This document shows, piece by piece, positions 15,029-24,939 of a stretch of DNA of 64,000 bases (positions within the stretch are counted from its first letter, which is position 1; each line of letters opens with the position of its first letter). The stretch is taken from assembly GCA_025210475.1 (NCBI GenBank), contig JAOARW010000027.1, positions 1 to 64,000 of the forward strand, in the 5' to 3' direction. This stretch comes from Carboxylicivirga sp. (GTDB taxonomy: Bacteria; Bacteroidota; Bacteroidia; Bacteroidales; Marinilabiliaceae). The notes under the pieces are model-generated. The model was given only the letters and a program-made list of their open reading frames with translations. It ran no database searches and was not told the origin of the DNA. The translations under genes were made by a program, and so were the position numbers.

Positions 15029-17998
15029 ATGAAAAAGATAAATATAGCATTATGTATGTGTCTTTTATGGGCATTAGGACTGCATAGTTTTGCGCAATCT
15101 AATGTCATAACTGGTACATTATTAGATGAAAATAAAAATCCGATCGGAGGTGCAAAAGTTGAGTTACTAAATAGTGATGTAGTAGTTTTTACTGATACAA
15201 AAGGGCAGTATACTATAACGGGCAGTAAAGGCGATACGGCCAGAGTGAGCACTATCACAAATTTTGCTAAAGACATCGTGTTAGCATTGGATTTAGTTAC
15301 TGTTTTGGACTTGAAGCATAAACCATTGGAAAATGGTAATGGTATCATAAAACACAATTCTAAGACAGCAATGAATGGCAATAGTGTATTCGCTAATCAG
15401 CTTGAGAAGTCAACTGGACATATTGCTACTTCTAATGCTTTAATCGGTGAATTGCCAGGACTGATCGCAAGGAGTTCGAGCGGTTTTGCAATTGAAAACA
15501 ATGCTAAATTGAATTTTCGTGGCATGGGAACGCCGCTTATCCTTATTGATGGCTTTGAAAGAAATATCGACGACATCAATGTTGACGAAATTGAATCAGT
15601 TACCTTATTAAAGGATGCAGCATCAATGGCCATTTATGGCCATAAAAGTAGTGCTGGTGTAATGAGTATTACAACTAAACGAGGAAAATATGATGGTATA
15701 GAAATCGGTTTTAGTTATAATCATAGTGTGAACTTTGCACAGCCATTCGAAAAAATGGTGAATGCCTTTGATTATGCCAATGGAATTAATGAAGCACTGG
15801 TAAATGACGGCTTGCCTAAGCGATACAATAACTATCAGCTTGATGCATATCAGTTCAATAAGGATCCTAATGTATATGCCAACGTAAATTGGGCAAATGA
15901 AGCACTTAAAGATGTAGCACACTCTAATAGCTATGATTTTAATGTTAGAGGGGGTGGTAAGTTTATTCGGTACTACTCATCAGTGGCTTTAGATACAGAC
16001 AATGGTTTTGTTGGTGTTGATGCACCTGATTCGTCAGTTCCTAACCAATTCAAATATTCTAACTTGAATGTTCGTAGTAATTTAGACATCACGTTGTCAA
16101 AAAGCACTTTGTTATCATTGAATTTGCTTGCTAAATTAAATGAAAACAGTAGCCCGTTATTAGGAGACTCAGATTTGATGAAAACTCTTTATGATACTCC
16201 ATCGGCTGCTTTCCCAGTTAAAACAGCGAATGGCGAGTGGGCGGCAAGTACTATCTGGAAGACAAATCCAATAGCAGATTTAAAGACTGCCGGTTTCTTA
16301 AAGTATCATACACGTATGCTTTGGACGGATTTCGCAATTGATCAGAAGTTGGATGTTATTGTAAAAGGTCTTAGAGCAAAGGTGAGCTTCGCCTATGATA
16401 GTTATTCAAGGATTTATGAAGATAAGAAAAAAGCTTATAGAACGGAGACGATCACAACACCTTTTGATGAGGCTGGTAACCCATTAGAGGTTGAATATAG
16501 CCAAGTTGGCGAAAATGAAGCAAGTTATAGCTTTAGAAGCTGGTTAAATAATCAAGCACAACATACTACTGTAAAAGGATTACTTGATTATACAACTACG
16601 ATCGGGCGTTCGATCCTGAATGTTGGTTATCTAACTCAATATACTCATTTAGTAGGTTTAGGTATTCAAAAGACTTACAATAGATCAAATCATTCATTAT
16701 TTATGTCATATAAATATGATGATCGTTTTATCTTAGACGGAACTGTTACTGCTGCTGCATCAAACGTGCTTAACCCAGAAGATCAATGGGGTTATTTCCC
16801 TGCTGTTTCAAGTGCCTGGATTATTTCTAATGAAAGGGCTCTCAAGGATTCAAAAGCAGTTAATTTCTTAAAGTTATCAGCCTCATGGGGTATGACAGGA
16901 AGTGATGATGTTGGTTTCAACAAGTATGAGCAAGCATATTCTATAGGCAAGTCATACTATTTCGGAAACTATGTAAGTACTCCTACCTTAGAATTGGGAA
17001 CACTACCAGTTAATAACCTTACGTATGAAAGGAATACGATGATCAACATAGGTTTAGAGGGTAGCTTATATGATCACTTTAATTTCGCGGTTGATGTTTA
17101 TCAGAACCGTATGACTGATCTGTTAACGAATATTGATGACATCAATTCAGCAGTTGTTGGTGTAAATCCAGGCAAAGCAAACAATGGTGAAATCAAATAT
17201 AAAGGATACGAGATTGCAGCTGGTTACAACAATAACCTTGGTGATTTCAAATATTCTTTACATGGTCAGTTCTCAAAGGTTAAGAGTGAGATTGTAAACA
17301 TGAACGAACAAGCTCGTAAAAATGATTTTAACAGACGAACAGGTCATGCGGTAGGTCAGGTATTTGGTTTGGAGGCCGTTGGATTCTTCAAAGATAAGGC
17401 TGATATAGCAAGTAGTGATATGCATACATTTACTCAAGTTCAACCAGGTGATATCAAGTATAAAGATCAGGACGGTAATGGTATCATTGATGAGCATGAT
17501 AAGGTCGCATTAGGTTATAGTAAGGATATTCCTGAGATTTACTATTCTTTTGGTGCAAATATCGAGTATAAAAATTTAGGTTTAAATCTGATGTTCCAAG
17601 GCGTTTCAAATTATAGTACTATCCTTAATACTGATAGCTACTATAGACCGTTGGTAGATAATAAGAATATTTCACAACTTTATTATGACAATCGCTGGAG
17701 TAATGGTAACGATGATGCATTGTATCCTCGATTAACTACTCAGGAAAATGAAAATAATGAGCAAGTATCAACAGTGTGGTTGCAGGATAAGTCATACTTA
17801 AAGCTTAGATGTGCAGAATTGTATTACAACTTACCTTCTCAATGGTTAAGTGGCATCAATATAAGTAAGACAAAAGTTTTTGTGAGAGGTTATAATTTAT
17901 TGTCCTTCGATAAGATGAAGATGGGCGATGCTGAGTCAGTTGGCAGGAACTATCCGATGTACCGAACAGTTAACTTCGGCGTTAACGTTAGTTTTTAA
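15029..17998 (+). CDS. SusC-family outer membrane transporter (second pair, atypical TonB-box region)
   Basis: Second nutrient importer of PUL-1. I use the ATG at 15029 (989 aa; a TTG at 15020 is also possible). A signal peptide ending HSFAQ is followed by a CarboxypepD_reg-like domain (GTLLDENKNPIGGAKVELLN), a plug (FRGMGTPLILIDGFERN, LLKDAASMAIYGHKSSAG) and a beta-barrel ending NFGVNVSF. The usual EVVVVGYG-type stretch between the N-terminal domain and the plug is absent; the sequence there is LVTVLDLKHKPLENG. It is followed after 25 bp by its own SusD. The pair is clearly diverged from the first pair and may take a different oligosaccharide. Confidence 0.92.
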   Translation: MKKINIALCMCLLWALGLHSFAQSNVITGTLLDENKNPIGGAKVELLNSDVVVFTDTKGQYTITGSKGDTARVSTITNFAKDIVLALDLVTVLDLKHKPLENGNGIIKHNSKTAMNGNSVFANQLEKSTGHIATSNALIGELPGLIARSSSGFAIENNAKLNFRGMGTPLILIDGFERNIDDINVDEIESVTLLKDAASMAIYGHKSSAGVMSITTKRGKYDGIEIGFSYNHSVNFAQPFEKMVNAFDYANGINEALVNDGLPKRYNNYQLDAYQFNKDPNVYANVNWANEALKDVAHSNSYDFNVRGGGKFIRYYSSVALDTDNGFVGVDAPDSSVPNQFKYSNLNVRSNLDITLSKSTLLSLNLLAKLNENSSPLLGDSDLMKTLYDTPSAAFPVKTANGEWAASTIWKTNPIADLKTAGFLKYHTRMLWTDFAIDQKLDVIVKGLRAKVSFAYDSYSRIYEDKKKAYRTETITTPFDEAGNPLEVEYSQVGENEASYSFRSWLNNQAQHTTVKGLLDYTTTIGRSILNVGYLTQYTHLVGLGIQKTYNRSNHSLFMSYKYDDRFILDGTVTAAASNVLNPEDQWGYFPAVSSAWIISNERALKDSKAVNFLKLSASWGMTGSDDVGFNKYEQAYSIGKSYYFGNYVSTPTLELGTLPVNNLTYERNTMINIGLEGSLYDHFNFAVDVYQNRMTDLLTNIDDINSAVVGVNPGKANNGEIKYKGYEIAAGYNNNLGDFKYSLHGQFSKVKSEIVNMNEQARKNDFNRRTGHAVGQVFGLEAVGFFKDKADIASSDMHTFTQVQPGDIKYKDQDGNGIIDEHDKVALGYSKDIPEIYYSFGANIEYKNLGLNLMFQGVSNYSTILNTDSYYRPLVDNKNISQLYYDNRWSNGNDDALYPRLTTQENENNEQVSTVWLQDKSYLKLRCAELYYNLPSQWLSGINISKTKVFVRGYNLLSFDKMKMGDAESVGRNYPMYRTVNFGVNVSF

Positions 17999-18023
17999 GT
18001 TGTAAATCAAAAATATTAAAATT

Positions 18024-19694
18024 ATGAATAGAATATATTATATATGTTTATTTACAGTGATATTTCTAGGGTTTACTTCATGTGAAGATTTCCTGGAATA
18101 TGATGAGTCATCAACAATAGACAAAGATATGGCCTTCAGCAATATGGAAAGGGCCTCTAAGGTGGCATTAAACTGCTATACTTATATTAAACACGATTTT
18201 AGCGGTGCTATGCGTTCTTCTGCCTGTGATGAGTCAGTATATGTATGGCCTAACAGTTCAATCCATCGCTACTACAACACCAGTTGGTCACCTTTTACAA
18301 CGGTTGACGATAAGTGGAGCCATTATTACGACGGTATTTTCGCTTGTAATAATTTCTTGGAAAATGGTGCTGATCTAGAGTTTTTAGAGTATAGCTACGA
18401 TGAAAATTATGAAAATGATTTTGCCAACTATAAAAGCTTCAAATGGGAAGTACGTGCTTTACGTGCATTTTATCACTTTGAGTTAGCTAAAAGATATGGT
18501 GCTATTCCGGTTGTTGAAAAAGTGCTTGACGTTAAAGAAGCTAACCAGGTAAAGCAAAAAAATGCCAAAGAAGTGATGCAATGGATTGGAGATGAGTGTG
18601 AAGCTTGTTATGAGAATTTGCCTGAAAAATATGACTTTTCGGGTAACCCATATAATGGTCAGGCTGGTCGTGTGACAAAGCTTTTCGTGAAAGCACTAAA
18701 GTCAAGAGCATTACTTTATGGTGCGAGTCCATTGCACAACAATGGTGTTTATAATATGGATATGTTACGCAATTCTGCAAAGGCTTCACTTGATGTTATT
18801 AATACAATGGAAGAAGCTGGTGTCAAGCTAAGTAGGATCAGATACACAGACTTATGGAATGCAAGTGGTGATAAACATGTAAAGTGTAAGGAAGTAATAG
18901 CTAAAGTACGCATTAATTCAACTAATAGTTTTGAAAAAACAAACTTTCCAATTTCAGTAGAAGGAGGTAAGAGTGGAAACTGTCCTACGCAAAACTTGGT
19001 TGATGCATATGATATGCAATCAGGCTTTACTTATGATCCACAAAATCCATATGCTAATCGTGATGAGCGTTTATTACACACTATTGTGGTTAATCAATCG
19101 GAATGGGCTTATGGTGAAACAATGAATATCTATAAAGGAGGTAAAGATGGAGCGCCGATTAAAGGAGCGACCCCAACAGGTTATTACCTTAAGAAGTTTG
19201 CCATGAATAATACAAACTTGAATTCTGCTAATGAAACAAAGCATAAAATGATCTGGATTTTATTTCGCTTAGGTGAAATGTATCTGAATTATGCAGAGGC
19301 AGCAAGTCAAATTAATGGTGTGAACGGTACTGATGCTGAGCTTACTTTGTCCGCTATTGATGCCATCAATAAGGTACGTGATCGTAAAGGACTTTCAATT
19401 GATATGATTTCTGAATCTATTGATATAGATGTGTTTATGGCGAAGTGTCGTAAGGAGCGTATGGTTGAGTTAGCATTCGAAGATCATCGTTTTTGGGATG
19501 TACGTCGTTGGATGATTGCTCCTTCTACCAACATAATAAAAACTATGAAAATAGAAAAGAAAGCAGATGATACCTTTACTTATGATGTTGAAGTAGACAA
19601 TAAAACACGTAAGTGGAATGATAAGTATTATTTCTACCCTATTAATCAGAAAGAAATAAGCATAAATAAAAATCTAACCAACAATGGTTGGTAG
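18024..19694 (+). CDS. SusD/RagB-family surface glycan-binding lipoprotein (second pair)
   Basis: Partner of the second SusC. The lipobox is at Cys20 (GFTSCEDFLEYDE). SusD features include KWEVRALRAFYHFELAKRYG, then AIPVVEKVL, the mid-region KALKSRALLYGASPLHN, the late helices LFRLGEMYLNYAEAASQ and CRKERMVELAFEDHRFWDVRRW, and the typical ending KEISINKNLTNNGW. At 556 aa it is of ordinary length. Like other SusD genes here, it is followed by an intergenic hairpin before the enzyme genes. Confidence 0.95.
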   Translation: MNRIYYICLFTVIFLGFTSCEDFLEYDESSTIDKDMAFSNMERASKVALNCYTYIKHDFSGAMRSSACDESVYVWPNSSIHRYYNTSWSPFTTVDDKWSHYYDGIFACNNFLENGADLEFLEYSYDENYENDFANYKSFKWEVRALRAFYHFELAKRYGAIPVVEKVLDVKEANQVKQKNAKEVMQWIGDECEACYENLPEKYDFSGNPYNGQAGRVTKLFVKALKSRALLYGASPLHNNGVYNMDMLRNSAKASLDVINTMEEAGVKLSRIRYTDLWNASGDKHVKCKEVIAKVRINSTNSFEKTNFPISVEGGKSGNCPTQNLVDAYDMQSGFTYDPQNPYANRDERLLHTIVVNQSEWAYGETMNIYKGGKDGAPIKGATPTGYYLKKFAMNNTNLNSANETKHKMIWILFRLGEMYLNYAEAASQINGVNGTDAELTLSAIDAINKVRDRKGLSIDMISESIDIDVFMAKCRKERMVELAFEDHRFWDVRRWMIAPSTNIIKTMKIEKKADDTFTYDVEVDNKTRKWNDKYYFYPINQKEISINKNLTNNGW

Positions 19695-19703
19695 TATGTT
19701 AAT

Positions 19704-19730
19704 GGTGCTGTGGCGAGCAGCACCGCTTTT
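19704..19730 (+). terminator. hairpin after the second SusC/SusD pair
   Basis: GGTGCTG (19704-19710) pairs with CAGCACC (19718-19724) around 7 bases, followed by GCTTTT. Its place between SusD and the enzymes suggests partial termination or 3'-end protection that sets SusCD levels above the downstream genes. Confidence 0.55.
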
Positions 19731-19755
19731 AATCAGTTATTTAAAATTTAATTTT

Positions 19756-20670
19756 ATGAAGAAGATTGTACTAAAATTAGTTGCAATGTTTGTAGTAACG
19801 GCAACTATGAACGCGCAGGAATCAGAAATTTGGTATCCAACACTGAATGATGGGTATACTGTTGTAAATGTGGAAGGTAATGCTGATGCTATCGCAAGTG
19901 AGCTATGGATGGGATCAGCGCAGTGTCCTATGTCAAACGAAGAATTAGGCTTCACCAAAAATTTAGGAGGAAGAGCTTTGCGTGCAAGGGCATATATTGG
20001 CAGTAGCAGTGATTATTATAAAACGGATTCATATTGTATTTTGAACCCTGTTGATTTATCAGTTTATCCACAGGATAAGGATTTCAAGGTGACATTTTGT
20101 GCTATTTGTGAATATTATGAAGCTGCACCAGGTAATCATGGCCAGGTTTTTTCAGTTTACCTAACAACTGATTATACAGGTGATCCAACAACTACAGATT
20201 GGGATGATGTTACAGATGATGTAACACCAGACTTTAATCCATTGGATGCTGATGGAAAATGGGGTAAGTATACTTTAGATCTTGAAGATTATAAAGGTGA
20301 AGAAAATTTAGTGTTTGCATTTAGGTTCTTCGTTGAAAATGAGGGTGCTATTGATTCAAAGACTGATCGGCCTGGTCGTTGGCGTGTAGGTGAAATTCGT
20401 TTCACAACAGGTGATTACGCCACTGCAATTGGTGATGGTGTTGAGGAGAATACTTTTTCTTTCTCTCCAAATCCTGCACAAGAAGAAATTCAAATAATTG
20501 GAGAAAATGTTGCTTCATTGACAATTTATGATTTAAATGGTCAAGTGGTAAAAACTGTCGAAAACCCAGCTAATAGCATTAATATTTCGTCTTTATCCCG
20601 TGGTTTATACGTCGTGGAAATCAAGGGCGAGGGAGGAAATATAGAAACAGTTAAGTTAATCAAAAAGTAG
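19756..20670 (+). CDS. T9SS-exported protein with choice-of-anchor/adhesin-like domain
   Basis: Secreted or surface protein of unknown function (304 aa). I start at the ATG at 19756, where a clean signal peptide begins (MKKIVLKLVAMFVVTATMNAQ); an upstream start at 19684 would overlap SusD and carry no signal. The body (about 25-220) is Trp/Tyr/Asp-rich and predicted all-beta, with a segment resembling cleaved-adhesin/choice-of-anchor J domains. The end is a type IX secretion tail: FSFSPNPAQEEIQI, LTIYDLNGQVVKTV, SRGLYVVEIKG, VKLIKK. It probably binds the PUL-1 substrate at the cell surface, by analogy with SusE/SusF-like proteins that sit in this position; this role is inference. Confidence 0.75.
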   Translation: MKKIVLKLVAMFVVTATMNAQESEIWYPTLNDGYTVVNVEGNADAIASELWMGSAQCPMSNEELGFTKNLGGRALRARAYIGSSSDYYKTDSYCILNPVDLSVYPQDKDFKVTFCAICEYYEAAPGNHGQVFSVYLTTDYTGDPTTTDWDDVTDDVTPDFNPLDADGKWGKYTLDLEDYKGEENLVFAFRFFVENEGAIDSKTDRPGRWRVGEIRFTTGDYATAIGDGVEENTFSFSPNPAQEEIQIIGENVASLTIYDLNGQVVKTVENPANSINISSLSRGLYVVEIKGEGGNIETVKLIKK

Positions 20671-20743
20671 TGTACTTATTTATTTATGAACGTTAGTAAT
20701 GACGTTGTAATAGTATTACTTGATATTTTTTTAAAATCGGATA

Positions 20744-20774
20744 TACGCAGGTTGGATTCACTTCAACCTGCGTA
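20744..20774 (+). terminator. 11-bp hairpin upstream of the C1 peptidase
   Basis: TACGCAGGTTG (20744-20754) and CAACCTGCGTA (20764-20774) are perfect arms around 9 bases. No strong T run follows. It separates the transport block from the degradative block of PUL-1. Confidence 0.55.
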
Positions 20775-20819
20775 ATTGCAATAACTAGAGAAAGTACAGG
20801 CAGTTTAAATCAAAATTAG

Positions 20820-22496
20820 ATGGGTATGAAAAATTACAGATTCATAATGGTAAAGGTGTTTATGGTAATGATGTCTTTCTTTCAGGCTTTTGCTCAATTA
20901 CCTACACGTGTAGATAATACTACTTTAAAATATTTTCGGCCAATATATTCTCAAAAAGATAATAGCTGTGGACAGGCCAGTGGAATAGGATATATTTTTA
21001 CTTATGAAATTAACCGTGTAAGAGACCTTCAATCAAATAAAATGGAGAATCAATATCCGAGTCACTTTACATGGTTAATGCTAAATGGTGCCACTAATAA
21101 TGGCTCTACATCTACGTATGGTTGGTTAATGGCACAAGATATTGGAGTGCCAGATTTGGCTAATTATTACCGCTATGAGAAACAAAGTGCTCTCGAAAGA
21201 ATGAATGCATTTGGATTCAATCAAATGTCAGGGTATGATAAATGGTATAATGCGTTGCAAAACAAAGTGGAGAGTCGCGTTAGTTTTAAAACAAAGACAT
21301 ATCCTGGTTCGTCATACTATTTTGATCCTGAGATAGATTTTATAAAAGCAAAAGAGTGGTTAGCACATCATGGTAAGAATGAAGCAACCGGTGGATTATT
21401 GTCGATTTGGGGTAACTCAAGCGCACTGAAAGGAGGGAATGCAACTGGTGTTAAAACAATTCCTTCGGGAAATCCGGGCGCAGGGAAAAAGATCATCATT
21501 GATTTCGGAGGTAGTGGTGGTCACCTGATGACTATAGCAGGGTATGATGATGAAATAGGATATGACTTAAATGGAGATGGTCAAATTACAAATGATATTG
21601 ATATCAACAGTGATGGAGTTATTGACAGAAAAGATTGGGAAAAAGGTGCATTTTTACTTGTAAATACATGGGGTACAGATTGGGCAGATGATGGAAAGGC
21701 ATGGTTAATGTACCGATTGACAGCAGAGAGTCAGCATGGAGGATATAAGGGTACACACGGATTGTTTTTTGATAACGATGTCCCAGGGCATATGTGGGGA
21801 ATGACTGCTAAGAAAGAATATAAACCTAAATTAACTATCAAAGCAAAATATTATCATTCGGAAAGGGAAAATGTTAAGTTCAAAGCAGGTGTAGCACTTA
21901 ATCTGGATGCTACAGAACCGGAAGTCGAAATAGATATTTCAAGATACTTCGGTGGGTTTTGGGGACTAGGAGAAGTACCGGTGGCCGGTCCTGGCTATAC
22001 TAATCGACCAATCACTGTATGCATGGATATATCCAGACTTTATACTTTAGTCCCTATGCTGAAACAAGTGGAAAAAGCTAAGTTCTTTATGTCTGCTAAT
22101 CCGGCGGGCAGTGGCACAGGTAATCTCTATCAGACAAGTATAGTGTCATACATCAATGACGAAGAAGGTGAATTCACACCTTTTGAAGAGTTTATGCAGT
22201 CGATTGACACAGGAGCAGAGCGATCCGTAATTGTAACATTGAATACCTCGACTAGCATTAATAATCATCAATCCGAATCATTGGTTATGGAATCACATTA
22301 TAACAATATAACCTTAACGGGAGCATCGATAGAAAAAGTAATGATATATGCTGTAACAGGCAAGATGGTTTGTCAAAAACAAACATCAGGAATGACAACT
22401 GTGGTAATCAATAAGAGTGAACTCACACAAGGCATCAATATTATGAAAGTATTATTTAGTGATGGCTCAATAGCAGTAAGGAAAGTGATTTATTAA
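20820..22496 (+). CDS. papain-like (C1) cysteine peptidase with T9SS tail
   Basis: Predicted secreted cysteine protease (558 aa). After the signal peptide (ends FQAFAQ) come the papain-fold residues: Gln45 and Cys50 in SQKDNSCGQASG, His235 in GGHLMTIAGYDD, and Asn282 in LVNTWGTDW. Between His and Asn is an insertion with two EF-hand/dockerin-like loops (DLNGDGQITND about 249-259; DINSDGVIDRKD about 261-272), suggesting calcium binding. The C-terminal half is beta-rich, and the end (MIYAVTGKMVCQKQTSG to AVRKVIY) is a T9SS sorting domain. In papain Cys25 is followed by Trp; here it is followed by Gly, so the subfamily is divergent. It lies 11 bp before the PL8 gene. A likely job is clearing the protein part of a proteoglycan substrate; this is inference. 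Confidence 0.8.
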   Translation: MGMKNYRFIMVKVFMVMMSFFQAFAQLPTRVDNTTLKYFRPIYSQKDNSCGQASGIGYIFTYEINRVRDLQSNKMENQYPSHFTWLMLNGATNNGSTSTYGWLMAQDIGVPDLANYYRYEKQSALERMNAFGFNQMSGYDKWYNALQNKVESRVSFKTKTYPGSSYYFDPEIDFIKAKEWLAHHGKNEATGGLLSIWGNSSALKGGNATGVKTIPSGNPGAGKKIIIDFGGSGGHLMTIAGYDDEIGYDLNGDGQITNDIDINSDGVIDRKDWEKGAFLLVNTWGTDWADDGKAWLMYRLTAESQHGGYKGTHGLFFDNDVPGHMWGMTAKKEYKPKLTIKAKYYHSERENVKFKAGVALNLDATEPEVEIDISRYFGGFWGLGEVPVAGPGYTNRPITVCMDISRLYTLVPMLKQVEKAKFFMSANPAGSGTGNLYQTSIVSYINDEEGEFTPFEEFMQSIDTGAERSVIVTLNTSTSINNHQSESLVMESHYNNITLTGASIEKVMIYAVTGKMVCQKQTSGMTTVVINKSELTQGINIMKVLFSDGSIAVRKVIY

Positions 22497-22507
22497 TTTT
22501 TAGGATT

Positions 22508-24904
22508 ATGTATAATCTAACAAAAATAAAACGCTCAATTAAGATTTTATTGATCTTAATTTTTTTTTCAAATTTACCGTTGTGCGCGCAAGAGGTGGAT
22601 TTTCAGGCACTGATTGAAAAAGTGCAGAGTAAACAATACACGTCAACTAGCAGTGCAGAAGTTGATGAATGGGTAAGCTCACAAAATTCAAACGGCACCT
22701 GGGACAAGTATAGATATGGGAAGTTGACAGTTTCGACTAATAAATATGACAATCATCTGGAAAGGTTAAGAGTAATAGCATATTATTGTACTAAGAAGGG
22801 GCACAAAAAATATAATAATTCAGATTACAAAGAGGCTGTAAAAAGAGGTTTAAAGTGTTGGCAAATTGTCGAAACTGAAGATCCTAACTGGTGGTACAAT
22901 CAAATTTATTTCCCTCAACATTTGGGAGAAATATTAATCCTGATGCGTGAGTTCCCAGGGTATATACCTGAATGGTCAAATACTGAAATTAATGAGTTTG
23001 AGATATTAAAGATGTTTGAGCCAAAATTTATAGACGATATTACTATTCGTGGGGCCGGTGCTAACGCAGTTGATATATCGACACATTATTTTTATCGTGC
23101 GATCCTGACAAGGAATGCAAAATTACTGCGTGAGGTCCGAGATTTTATGGATGGTATATTAGTTGATAATATTAAGGGTGATCTTTGCTATCAGGATCAT
23201 GGTCCGCAATTACAGTTATCAAGTTATGGATGGGTTTATTGTTATGGATTATTTAATCTGATTGAATATTTCGACGGCACACCTGTAGCATTTGATATTA
23301 AAACTGAGAATTTCGCTACGTTATTGAAATTCATACGTGATGTTCAATTGCCTTCAATTCGAGGTCGATATTGGGATTTTAGTGTTAATGGAAGATCCGT
23401 TAGTCGTCCTAATATTTTAAAAACGAAACCAGTCTATCTAGAGTATCTAAAAAACAACTTAGACCAGGAGCATAATGACTACTATCAAGATGCAATTTTT
23501 AGGACAAGTGGAAATCGGCCAGCAAATCATAATGTACCTCATTTCAATCGGCATTATTGGAATAGTGATTATAGCCAGCATTCTCGAAAAGATTATTTAT
23601 TTACTGTCAGAAACACTTCAACCAGAACTGTAGAATGTGAGTCAGGTAATGGAGAAAACTTGAAAGCAAACTATTTTTCTTATGGCGCTACATGCATAAT
23701 GGTAGCCGGAGATGAGTATTATAATATTATGCCAATTTGGGACTGGGCAATGATACCTGGTATAACCTGTAAATATGGATCTCCTTTTCCAAAAAGAAAA
23801 GATTGGGGCTATAACTATGGATCAACTAACTTTGTTGGAGGGATATCAGATGGAGATCATGGAGTTGCGGTATTGGATTACGACAAAGAAGAGCTCAAAG
23901 CAAAGAAAAGTTGGTTTATGTTAGAAAAAGAGATAGTGTGCCTTGGTACTGGGATTTCTAATGCGTCTGATTATAATGCACGAACAACAATTAATCAATG
24001 TTGGTTACAAGGAGATGTCTATTATGTAAATAATGGAGATGATGAGCAATATTCGGTAAATAATGTTAATGTGGATTATGAATTGCAAGATGTTAAATGG
24101 GTGAGGAATCGTAATGTTGCATATTATTTTCCTTTGGATACTGAAGTGAAGTTAACTTGTGGTCAGCAAAGTGGTAGTTGGAAAGATATTAATTCAGGGA
24201 AATCCGCAGAAATAATTTCAGGTGACGTATTCAAATTATGGATTGAACATGATAAGGATAATGACGATGATAAATATGCTTACATAATCGTACCTAACAT
24301 TACAACGGAAAAACAAGCTAAAGCGTATTCGATAAGTGATGTAGAAATTTTATCAAACACAAAAGAAATTCAAGCTGTTTATTGTAAAAGTTTGAATATC
24401 TATCAGATCGTCTTTTATAAACCAGGGACAATTGTACATGAAAGTAATGAAATTACAGTTGATAAGGCATGTGTTATTCAGGTGAAAGGGAATGAAGTGA
24501 TATTAGCTGATCCAACTCATTCGCAACTTGGGGTAAATATTGGTTTAAAGATTGGAAATGAAAGTTATTCTTCATATGTAATTTTCCCAAATAAGGAAGA
24601 TGAAAAAGGATCAAGTATTAAGCTTAAAATTACTGAAGATTTTGATTTGGGATTAAAGGATGTTTTAGATGATTATGACTTCAAAATCTTTCCGAATCCT
24701 AATAATGGATTGTTTAATATTAGTATTAACAGGTCTGATTTACTTTTATACGATATCATTGATATGTCAGGAACCACATTGCAAACTGTACCTTTCGTTT
24801 TAAATGCTAAGGTTGATCTGTCTATGTACAGTGAAGGTATTCACGTGATAAGAATACGAGATGAAAATAATTGTCTGGGATCAAGAAAGGTAATAAAAAA
24901 ATAA
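22508..24904 (+). CDS. polysaccharide lyase family 8 (chondroitin AC/hyaluronate lyase-like), T9SS cargo
   Basis: Cleaves uronic-acid-containing polymers by beta-elimination outside the cell, leaving an unsaturated uronate. A signal peptide (ends NLPLCAQ) precedes an alpha/alpha toroid with the PL8 catalytic set: Asn186 in GAGANAVDIS, and His231 and Tyr240 in QDHGPQLQLSSYG. The His-Tyr spacing of nine and this motif resemble Pedobacter chondroitinase AC. Arginines lie in the following IRGRYWDFSVNGRSVSRP stretch (about 285-300). Beta-sandwich domains and a T9SS tail (FKIFPNPNNGLFNIS to SRKVIKK) follow. At 798 aa it is of expected size. GH88 is the next gene and would take its unsaturated products. 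PL8 also contains xanthan lyases, so the exact polymer is not proved. Confidence 0.9.
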   Translation: MYNLTKIKRSIKILLILIFFSNLPLCAQEVDFQALIEKVQSKQYTSTSSAEVDEWVSSQNSNGTWDKYRYGKLTVSTNKYDNHLERLRVIAYYCTKKGHKKYNNSDYKEAVKRGLKCWQIVETEDPNWWYNQIYFPQHLGEILILMREFPGYIPEWSNTEINEFEILKMFEPKFIDDITIRGAGANAVDISTHYFYRAILTRNAKLLREVRDFMDGILVDNIKGDLCYQDHGPQLQLSSYGWVYCYGLFNLIEYFDGTPVAFDIKTENFATLLKFIRDVQLPSIRGRYWDFSVNGRSVSRPNILKTKPVYLEYLKNNLDQEHNDYYQDAIFRTSGNRPANHNVPHFNRHYWNSDYSQHSRKDYLFTVRNTSTRTVECESGNGENLKANYFSYGATCIMVAGDEYYNIMPIWDWAMIPGITCKYGSPFPKRKDWGYNYGSTNFVGGISDGDHGVAVLDYDKEELKAKKSWFMLEKEIVCLGTGISNASDYNARTTINQCWLQGDVYYVNNGDDEQYSVNNVNVDYELQDVKWVRNRNVAYYFPLDTEVKLTCGQQSGSWKDINSGKSAEIISGDVFKLWIEHDKDNDDDKYAYIIVPNITTEKQAKAYSISDVEILSNTKEIQAVYCKSLNIYQIVFYKPGTIVHESNEITVDKACVIQVKGNEVILADPTHSQLGVNIGLKIGNESYSSYVIFPNKEDEKGSSIKLKITEDFDLGLKDVLDDYDFKIFPNPNNGLFNISINRSDLLLYDIIDMSGTTLQTVPFVLNAKVDLSMYSEGIHVIRIRDENNCLGSRKVIKK

Positions 24905-24939
24905 AAGGTAGTGATATCAAATAATAGTTATAATTAATT

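Noticed and set aside
20744..20774. GGTTG-N9-CAACC as a third copy of the hybrid-sensor operator
   Set aside because: The spacer is 9 rather than 8, the core is GGTTG rather than ATGTTG, and it lies mid-operon; it is better read as an RNA hairpin.
22508..24904. Firm assignment of the lyase as a chondroitinase
   Set aside because: The PL8 motifs are clear, but the family also holds hyaluronate and xanthan lyases, and the locus has unusual GH3 and esterase genes, so only the family is claimed.
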